A stretch of 64,000 nucleotides of DNA, from NCBI RefSeq assembly GCF_034190915.1, contig NW_026947629.1, positions 62,001 through 126,000 on the forward strand, given 5' to 3'. Below, in pieces: positions 51,964 through 63,000 of the stretch (the stretch's first letter is position 1; each line of letters begins with the position of its first letter). Origin of the DNA: Cavia porcellus (lineage: Eukaryota; Chordata; Mammalia; Rodentia; Caviidae). The notes below the pieces were generated by a model. That model ran no database searches. It saw nothing but the letters and a program-made list of their open reading frames with translations, and was not told the DNA's origin. The translations under genes were made by a program, and so were the position numbers.

Positions 51964-53502
51964 TACTAGTGAATCTAATGTAACACACACCCATACAATG
52001 CGCACCACCCCGTGATGTGTTTCTCACTCCTACTAGTGAATCTAATGTAACACACACCCAAACAATGCGCACCACCCCGTGATGTTTTTCTCACTCCTAC
52101 TAGTGAATGTAATGTAACACACACCAATACAATGCGCACCACCCTGTGATGTTTTTCTCACTCCTACTAGTGAATGTAATGTAACACACACCCATACAAT
52201 GCGCACCACCCCGTGATGTTTTTCTCACTCCTACCTGTGAATGTAATGTAACACACACCCATGCAATGCGCACCACCCCGTGATGTTTTTCTCACTCCTA
52301 CCAGTGAATCTAATGTAACACACACCCATACAATGCGCACCACCCCGTGATGTTTTTCTCACTCCTACTAGTGAATGTAAGGTAACACACACCCGTACAA
52401 TGCGCACCACCCCGTGATGTTTTTCTCACTCCTACTAGTGAATGTAATGTAACACACACCCGTACAATGCGCACCACCCCGTGATGTTCTCTCACTCCTA
52501 CTAGTGAATGTAATGTAACACACACCCGTACAATGCGCACCACCCCGTGATGTTCTCTCACTCCTACTAGTGAATGTAATGTAACACACACCCATACAAG
52601 GCGCACCACCCCGTGATGTTTTTGTCACTCCTACTAGTGAATGTAATGTAACACACACCCATACAATGCGCACCACCCCGTGATGTTTTCCTCACTCCTA
52701 CTACTGAATGTAATGTAACACACACCCATACAATGCGCACCACCCCGTGATGTTTTTCTCACTCCTACTAGTGAATGTAATGTAACACACACCCATACAA
52801 TGCGCACCACCCCGTGATGTTTTTCTCACTCCTAATAGTGAATGTAATGTAACACACACCCAAACAATGCGAACGACACCGTGTTGTTTTTCTCACTCCT
52901 ACTAGTGAATGTAATGTAACACACACCCATACAATGCGCACCACCCCGTGATGTTTTTCTCACTCCTAGTAGTGAATCTAATGTAACACACACCCATACA
53001 ATGCGCACCACACCGTGATGTTTTTCTCACTCCTACTAGTGAATCTAATGTAACACACACCCATACAATGCGCACCACCCCGTGATGTTTTTCTCACTCC
53101 TACTAGTGAATCTAATGTAACACACATCCATGCAATGCGCACCACCCCTTGATGTTTTTCTCACTCCTACTAGTGAATCTAATGTAACGCACACCCATAC
53201 AATGCGCACCACCCCTTGATGTTTTTCTCACTCCTACTAGTGAATCTAATGTAACGCACACCCATACAATGTGCACCACCCCGTGATGTTTTTCTCACTC
53301 CTTCTAGCGAATCTAATGTAACGCACACCCATACAATGCGCACCACCCCTTGATGTTTTTCTCACTCCTACTAGTGAATCTAATGTAACACACATCCATA
53401 CAATGCGCACCACCCCTTGATGTTTTTCTCACTCCTACTAGTGAATGTAATGTAACACACACCCATACAATGCGCACCACTCCGTGATGTTTTTCTCACT
53501 CC

Positions 53503-53700
53503 TATTAGTGAATCTATGTAACACACACCCATACAATGCGCACCACCCCGTGATGTTTTTCTCACTCCTACTAGTGAATCTATGTAACACACACCCATAC
53601 AATGCGTACCACACCGTGATGTTTTTCTCACTCCTACTAGTGAATCTATGTAACACACACCCATACAATGCGCACCACCCCGTGATGTTTTTCTCACTCC
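53503..53700 (+). repeat. 66-bp monomer cluster (3)
   Basis: Counterpart of 32,561 at offset 20,942, with an added GCGTACC change in the second monomer. Confidence 0.95.
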
Positions 53701-54503
53701 TACTAGTGAATCTAATGTGACACACACCCATACAATGCGCACCACCCCGTGATGTTTTTCTCACTCCTACTAGTGAATCTAATGTGACACACACCCATAC
53801 AATGCGCACCACCCCGTGATGTTTTTCTCACTCCTACTAGTGAATGTAATGTAACACACACCCATACAATGCGCACCACCCCGTGATGTTTTTCTCACTC
53901 CTACTAGTGAATGTAATGTAACACACACCCATACAATGCGCACCACACCGTGATGTTTTTGTCACTCCTACTAGTGAATGTAATGTAACACACACCCATA
54001 CAATGCGCACCACCCCGTGATGTTTTTCTCACTCCTACTAGTGAATGTAATGTAACACACACCGATACAATGTGCACCACCCCGTGATGTTTTTCTCACT
54101 CCTACTAGTGAATGTAATGTAACACACACCCATACAATGCGCACCACCCCATGATGTTTTTCTCACTCCTACTAGTGAATGTAATGTAACACACACCCAT
54201 ACAATGCGCACCACCCCGTGATGTTCTCTCACTCCTACTAGTGAATGTAATGTAACACACACCCGTACAATGCGCACCACCCCTTGATGTTTTTTTCACT
54301 CCTACTAGTGAATGTAATGTAACACACACCCATACAATGCGCACCACCCAGTGATGTTTTTCTCACTCCTACTAGTGAATCTAATGTAACACACACCCAT
54401 ACAATGCGCACCACCCCGTGATGTTTTTCTCACTCCTACTAGTGAATGTAATGTAACACACACCCATACAATGCGCACCACCCCGTGATGTTTTTCTCAC
54501 TCC

Positions 54504-55905
54504 TACTAGTGAATGTAACGTAACACACACCCATACAATGCGCACCACCCCGTGATGTTTTTCTCACTCTTACTAGTGAATGTAATGTAACACACACCCA
54601 TACAATGCGCACCACCCCGTGATGTTTTTCTCACTCCTACTACTGAATGTAATGTAACACACACCCATACAAAGCGCACCACCCCGTGATGTTTTTCTCA
54701 CTCCTACTAGTGAATGTAATGCAACACACACCCAAACAATGCGAATGACCCCGTGTTGTTTTTCTCACTCCTACTACTGAATGTAATGTAACACACACCC
54801 ATACAATGCGCACCACCCCGTGATGTTTTTCTCACTCCTAGTAGTGAATCTAATGTAACACACACCCATACAATGCGCACCACACCGTGATGTTTTTCTC
54901 ACTCCTACTAGTGAATCTAATGTAACACACACCCATACAAGGCGCACCACCCCGTGATGTATTTCTCACTCCTACTAGTGAATCTAATGTAACACACACC
55001 CATACAATGCGCACCACCCCGTGATGTTTTTCTCACTCCTACTAGTGAATCTAATGTAACACACAACCATACAATGCGCACCACCCCGTGATGTTTTTCT
55101 CACTCCTACTAGTGAATCTAATGTAACACACACCCATACAATGCGCACCACCCCGTGATGTTTTTCTCACTCCTACTAGTGAATCTAATGTAACACACAA
55201 CCATACAATGCGCACCACCCCGTGATGTTTTTCTCACTCCTACTAGTGAATCTAATGTAACACACACCCATACAATGCGCACCACCCCGTGATGTTTTTC
55301 TCACTCCTACTAGTGAATCTAATGTAACACACACCCATACAATGCGCACCACCCCGTGATGTTTTTCTCACTCCTACTAGTGAATGTAACGTAACACACA
55401 CCCATACAATGCGCACCACCCCGTGATGTTTTTCTCACTCCTACTAGTGAATGTAATGTAACACACACCCATACAATGCGCACCACCCCGTGATGTTTTT
55501 CTCACTCCTACTACTGAATGTAATGTAACACACACGATACAATGCGCACCACCCCGTGATGTTTTTCTCACTCCTACTAGTGAATGTAATGCAACACACA
55601 CCCAAACAATGCGAATGACCCCGTGTTGTTTTTCTCACTCCTACTAGTGAATGTAATGTAACACACACCCATACAATGCGCACCACCCCGTGATGTTTTT
55701 CTCACTCCTAGTAGTGAATCTAATGTAACACACACCCATACAATGCGCACCACACCGTGATGTTTTTCTCACTCCTACTAGTGAATCTAATGTAACACAC
55801 ACCCATACAAGGCGCACCACCCCGTGATGTATTTCTCACTCCTACTAGTGAATCTAATGTAACACACACCCATACAATGCGCACCACCCCGTGATGTTTT
55901 TCTCA
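54504..55905 (+). repeat. 13-monomer doublet in E2
   Basis: GCAACAC monomers at 54,722 and 55,592, 870 bp apart. The second is the point to which the E2/E3 junction returns: E3 opens with the sequence found at 55,592. Confidence 0.83.
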
Positions 55906-57984
55906 CTCCTACTAGTGAATCTAATGTAACACACAACCATACAATGCGCACCACCCCGTGATGTTTTTCTCACTCCTACTAGTGAATCTAATGTAACACA
56001 CACCCATACAATGCGCACCACCCCGTGATGTTTTTCTCACTCCTACTAGTGAATCTAATGTAACACACATCCATACAAAGCGCACCACCCCTTGATGTTT
56101 TTCTCACTCCTACTAGTGAATCTAATGTCACACACACCCATACAATGCGCACCACCCCGTGATTTTTTTCTCACTCCTACTAGGGAATCTAATGTAACAC
56201 ACACCCATACAATGCGCACCACCCCGTGATGTTTTTCTCACTCCTAGTAGTGAATGTAATGTAACACACACCCATGCAATGCGCACCACCCCGTGATGTT
56301 TTTCTCACTCCTACTAGTGAATCTAATGTAACACACACCCATACAATGCGCACCACCCCGTGATGTTTTTCTCACTCCTACTAGTCAATGTAATGTAACA
56401 CACACCCGTACAATGTGCACCACCCCGTGATGTTTTTCTCACTCCTACTAGTGAATGTAATGTAACACACACCCGTACAATGCCCACCACCCCGTGATGA
56501 TCTCTCACTCCTACTAGTGAATGTAATGTAACACACACCCGTACAATGCGCACCACCCCGTGATGTTTTTCTCACTCCTACTAGTGAATCTAATGTAACA
56601 CACACCCATACAATGCGCACCACCCCGTGATGTTTTTCTCACTCCTACTAGTGAATGTAATGTAACACACACCCATACAATGCGCACCACCCCGTGATGT
56701 TTTTCTCACTCCTACTAGTGAATGTAATGTAACACACACCCATACAATGCGCAACACCCCGTGATGTTTTTCTCACTCCTACTAGTGAATGTAATGTAAC
56801 ACACACCCATAGAATGCGCACCACCCCGTGATGTTTTTCTCACTCCTACTAGTGAATGTAATGTAACACACACCCAAACAATGCGAACGACCCCGTGTTG
56901 TTTTTCTCACTCCTACTAGTGAATGTAATGTAACACACACCCATACAATGCGCACCACCCCGTGATGTTTTTCTCACTCCTAGTAGTGAATCTAATGTAA
57001 CACACACCCATACAATGCGAACCACACCGTGATGTTTTTCTCACTCCTAGTAGTGAATCTAATGTAACACACACCCATACAATGCGAACCACACCGTGAT
57101 GTTTTTCTCACTCCTACTAGTGAATCTAATGTAACACACACCCATACAAGGCGCACCACCCCGTGATGTATTTCTCACTCCTACTAGTGAATGTAATGTA
57201 ACACACACCCATACAAGGCGCACCACCCCGTGATGTTTTTCTCACTCCTACTAGTGAATCTAATGTAACACACACCCATACAAGGCGCACCACCCCGTGA
57301 TGTTTTTCTCACTCCTACTAGTGAATCTAATGTAACACACAACCATACAATGCGCACCACCCCGTGATGTTTTTCTCACTCCTACTAGTGAATCTAATGT
57401 AACACACACCCATACAATGCGCACCACCCCTTGATATTTTTCTCACTCCTACTAGTGAATCTAATGTGACACACACCCATACAATGCGCACCACCCCTTG
57501 ATGTTTTTCTCACTCCTACTAGTGAATCTAATGTGACACACACCCATACAATGCGCACCACCCGTGATGTTTTTCTCACTCCTACTAGTGAATCTAATGT
57601 AACACACACCCATACAATGCGCACCACCCCTTGATGTTTTTCTCACTCCTACTAGTGAATCTAATGTAACACACACCCATACAATGCGCACCACCCCTTG
57701 ATGTTTTTCTCACTCCTACTAGTGAATCTAATGTAACGCACACCCATACAATGCGCACCACCCCGTGATGTTTTTCTCACTCCTTCTAGCGAATCTAATG
57801 TAACGCACACCCATACAATGCGCACCACCCCGTGATGTTTTTCTCACTCCTACTAGCGAATCTAATGTAACACACACCCATACAATGCGCACCACCCCGT
57901 GATGTTTTTCTCACTCCTACTAGTGAATGTAATGTAACACACACCCATACAATGCGCACCACCCCGTGATGTTTTTCTCACTCC

Positions 57985-58182
57985 TATTTGTGAATCTATG
58001 TAACACACACCCATACAATGCGCACCACCCCGTGATGTTTTTCTCACTCCTACTAGTGAATCTATGTAACACACACCCATACAATGCGCACAACCCCGTG
58101 ATGTTTTTCTCACTCCTACTAGTGAATCTATGTAACACACACCCATACAATGCGCACCACCCCGTGATGTTTTTCTCACTCC
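57985..58182 (+). repeat. 66-bp monomer cluster (3)
   Basis: E2 copy of 51,766, sharing TATTTG. Confidence 0.95.
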
Positions 58183-59721
58183 TACTAGTGAATCTAATGT
58201 AACACACACCCATACAATGCGCACCACCCCGTGATGTGTTTCTCACTCCTACTAGTGAATCTAATGTAACACACACCCAAACAATGCGCACCACCCCGTG
58301 ATGTTTTTCTCACTCCTACTAGTGAATGTAATGTAACACACACCAATACAATGCGCACCACCCTGTGATGTTTTTCTCACTCCTACTAGTGAATGTAATG
58401 TAACACACACCCATACAATGCGCACCACCCCGTGATGTTTTTCTCACTCCTACCTGTGAATGTAATGTAACACACACCCATGCAATGCGCACCACCCCGT
58501 GATGTTTTTCTCACTCCTACCAGTGAATCTAATGTAACACACACCCATACAATGCGCACCACCCCGTGATGTTTTTCTCACTCCTACTAGTGAATGTAAG
58601 GTAACACACACCCGTACAATGCGCACCACCCCGTGATGTTTTTCTCACTCCTACTAGTGAATGTAATGTAACACACACCCGTACAATGCGCACCACCCCG
58701 TGATGTTCTCTCACTCCTACTAGTGAATGTAATGTAACACACACCCGTACAATGCGCACCACCCCGTGATGTTCTCTCACTCCTACTAGTGAATGTAATG
58801 TAACACACACCCATACAAGGCGCACCACCCCGTGATGTTTTTGTCACTCCTACTAGTGAATGTAATGTAACACACACCCATACAATGCGCACCACCCCGT
58901 GATGTTTTCCTCACTCCTACTACTGAATGTAATGTAACACACACCCATACAATGCGCACCACCCCGTGATGTTTTTCTCACTCCTACTAGTGAATGTAAT
59001 GTAACACACACCCATACAATGCGCACCACCCCGTGATGTTTTTCTCACTCCTAATAGTGAATGTAATGTAACACACACCCAAACAATGCGAACGACACCG
59101 TGTTGTTTTTCTCACTCCTACTAGTGAATGTAATGTAACACACACCCATACAATGCGCACCACCCCGTGATGTTTTTCTCACTCCTAGTAGTGAATCTAA
59201 TGTAACACACACCCATACAATGCGCACCACACCGTGATGTTTTTCTCACTCCTACTAGTGAATCTAATGTAACACACACCCATACAATGCGCACCACCCC
59301 GTGATGTTTTTCTCACTCCTACTAGTGAATCTAATGTAACACACATCCATGCAATGCGCACCACCCCTTGATGTTTTTCTCACTCCTACTAGTGAATCTA
59401 ATGTAACGCACACCCATACAATGCGCACCACCCCTTGATGTTTTTCTCACTCCTACTAGTGAATCTAATGTAACGCACACCCATACAATGTGCACCACCC
59501 CGTGATGTTTTTCTCACTCCTTCTAGCGAATCTAATGTAACGCACACCCATACAATGCGCACCACCCCTTGATGTTTTTCTCACTCCTACTAGTGAATCT
59601 AATGTAACACACATCCATACAATGCGCACCACCCCTTGATGTTTTTCTCACTCCTACTAGTGAATGTAATGTAACACACACCCATACAATGCGCACCACT
59701 CCGTGATGTTTTTCTCACTCC

Positions 59722-59919
59722 TATTAGTGAATCTATGTAACACACACCCATACAATGCGCACCACCCCGTGATGTTTTTCTCACTCCTACTAGTGAATCT
59801 ATGTAACACACACCCATACAATGCGTACCACACCGTGATGTTTTTCTCACTCCTACTAGTGAATCTATGTAACACACACCCATACAATGCGCACCACCCC
59901 GTGATGTTTTTCTCACTCC
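59722..59919 (+). repeat. 66-bp monomer cluster (3)
   Basis: E2 copy of 53,503, sharing GCGTACC. Confidence 0.95.
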
Positions 59920-60016
59920 TACTAGTGAATCTAATGTGACACACACCCATACAATGCGCACCACCCCGTGATGTTTTTCTCACTCCTACTAGTGAATCTA
60001 ATGTGACACACACCCA

Positions 60017-60070
60017 TACAATGCGCACCACCCCGTGATGTTTTTCTCACTCCTACTAGTGAATGTAATG
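60017..60070. other. E2/E3 junction interval
   Basis: In these 54 bases the sequence agrees with both parents (53,798-53,851 and 55,538-55,591), so the exchange point cannot be placed more exactly. Left of it only the 6,219 match holds, and right of it only the 4,479 match. Confidence 0.85.
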
Positions 60071-63000
60071 CAACACACACCCAAACAATGCGAATGACCC
60101 CGTGTTGTTTTTCTCACTCCTACTAGTGAATGTAATGTAACACACACCCATACAATGCGCACCACCCCGTGATGTTTTTCTCACTCCTAGTAGTGAATCT
60201 AATGTAACACACACCCATACAATGCGCACCACACCGTGATGTTTTTCTCACTCCTACTAGTGAATCTAATGTAACACACACCCATACAAGGCGCACCACC
60301 CCGTGATGTATTTCTCACTCCTACTAGTGAATCTAATGTAACACACACCCATACAATGCGCACCACCCCGTGATGTTTTTCTCACTCCTACTAGTGAATC
60401 TAATGTAACACACAACCATACAATGCGCACCACCCCGTGATGTTTTTCTCACTCCTACTAGTGAATCTAATGTAACACACACCCATACAATGCGCACCAC
60501 CCCGTGATGTTTTTCTCACTCCTACTAGTGAATCTAATGTAACACACATCCATACAAAGCGCACCACCCCTTGATGTTTTTCTCACTCCTACTAGTGAAT
60601 CTAATGTCACACACACCCATACAATGCGCACCACCCCGTGATTTTTTTCTCACTCCTACTAGGGAATCTAATGTAACACACACCCATACAATGCGCACCA
60701 CCCCGTGATGTTTTTCTCACTCCTAGTAGTGAATGTAATGTAACACACACCCATGCAATGCGCACCACCCCGTGATGTTTTTCTCACTCCTACTAGTGAA
60801 TCTAATGTAACACACACCCATACAATGCGCACCACCCCGTGATGTTTTTCTCACTCCTACTAGTCAATGTAATGTAACACACACCCGTACAATGTGCACC
60901 ACCCCGTGATGTTTTTCTCACTCCTACTAGTGAATGTAATGTAACACACACCCGTACAATGCCCACCACCCCGTGATGATCTCTCACTCCTACTAGTGAA
61001 TGTAATGTAACACACACCCGTACAATGCGCACCACCCCGTGATGTTTTTCTCACTCCTACTAGTGAATCTAATGTAACACACACCCATACAATGCGCACC
61101 ACCCCGTGATGTTTTTCTCACTCCTACTAGTGAATGTAATGTAACACACACCCATACAATGCGCACCACCCCGTGATGTTTTTCTCACTCCTACTAGTGA
61201 ATGTAATGTAACACACACCCATACAATGCGCAACACCCCGTGATGTTTTTCTCACTCCTACTAGTGAATGTAATGTAACACACACCCATAGAATGCGCAC
61301 CACCCCGTGATGTTTTTCTCACTCCTACTAGTGAATGTAATGTAACACACACCCAAACAATGCGAACGACCCCGTGTTGTTTTTCTCACTCCTACTAGTG
61401 AATGTAATGTAACACACACCCATACAATGCGCACCACCCCGTGATGTTTTTCTCACTCCTAGTAGTGAATCTAATGTAACACACACCCATACAATGCGAA
61501 CCACACCGTGATGTTTTTCTCACTCCTAGTAGTGAATCTAATGTAACACACACCCATACAATGCGAACCACACCGTGATGTTTTTCTCACTCCTACTAGT
61601 GAATCTAATGTAACACACACCCATACAAGGCGCACCACCCCGTGATGTATTTCTCACTCCTACTAGTGAATGTAATGTAACACACACCCATACAAGGCGC
61701 ACCACCCCGTGATGTTTTTCTCACTCCTACTAGTGAATCTAATGTAACACACACCCATACAAGGCGCACCACCCCGTGATGTTTTTCTCACTCCTACTAG
61801 TGAATCTAATGTAACACACAACCATACAATGCGCACCACCCCGTGATGTTTTTCTCACTCCTACTAGTGAATCTAATGTAACACACACCCATACAATGCG
61901 CACCACCCCTTGATATTTTTCTCACTCCTACTAGTGAATCTAATGTGACACACACCCATACAATGCGCACCACCCCTTGATGTTTTTCTCACTCCTACTA
62001 GTGAATCTAATGTGACACACACCCATACAATGCGCACCACCCGTGATGTTTTTCTCACTCCTACTAGTGAATCTAATGTAACACACACCCATACAATGCG
62101 CACCACCCCTTGATGTTTTTCTCACTCCTACTAGTGAATCTAATGTAACACACACCCATACAATGCGCACCACCCCTTGATGTTTTTCTCACTCCTACTA
62201 GTGAATCTAATGTAACGCACACCCATACAATGCGCACCACCCCGTGATGTTTTTCTCACTCCTTCTAGCGAATCTAATGTAACGCACACCCATACAATGC
62301 GCACCACCCCGTGATGTTTTTCTCACTCCTACTAGCGAATCTAATGTAACACACACCCATACAATGCGCACCACCCCGTGATGTTTTTCTCACTCCTACT
62401 AGTGAATGTAATGTAACACACACCCATACAATGCGCACCACCCCGTGATGTTTTTCTCACTCCTATTTGTGAATCTATGTAACACACACCCATACAATGC
62501 GCACCACCCCGTGATGTTTTTCTCACTCCTACTAGTGAATCTATGTAACACACACCCATACAATGCGCACAACCCCGTGATGTTTTTCTCACTCCTACTA
62601 GTGAATCTATGTAACACACACCCATACAATGCGCACCACCCCGTGATGTTTTTCTCACTCCTACTAGTGAATCTAATGTAACACACACCCATACAATGCG
62701 CACCACCCCGTGATGTGTTTCTCACTCCTACTAGTGAATCTAATGTAACACACACCCAAACAATGCGCACCACCCCGTGATGTTTTTCTCACTCCTACTA
62801 GTGAATGTAATGTAACACACACCAATACAATGCGCACCACCCTGTGATGTTTTTCTCACTCCTACTAGTGAATGTAATGTAACACACACCCATACAATGC
62901 GCACCACCCCGTGATGTTTTTCTCACTCCTACCTGTGAATGTAATGTAACACACACCCATGCAATGCGCACCACCCCGTGATGTTTTTCTCACTCCTACC

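Larger units (their letters stand above)
47762..53980 (+). repeat. 6,219-bp mosaic unit E1
   Basis: It matches E2 at 6,219 bp throughout, for example the triple clusters 51,766/57,985 and 53,503/59,722. The left limit is a C/G difference at 47,761/53,980. Internally it is a patchwork: the first part resembles D2 (offsets 4,083, then 3,279), the part near 50,100 resembles 25,620, 51,040-53,040 resembles 26,220-28,220, and the end resembles 32,170-33,030 (offset 20,942). Confidence 0.9.
53981..60070 (+). repeat. Mosaic unit E2
   Basis: A copy of E1 from its first base to 60,070, where the 6,219-bp match ends at a T/C difference (53,852/60,071). It is thus about 129 bp short of a full unit before the array jumps to sequence matching 55,592. 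Confidence 0.9.
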
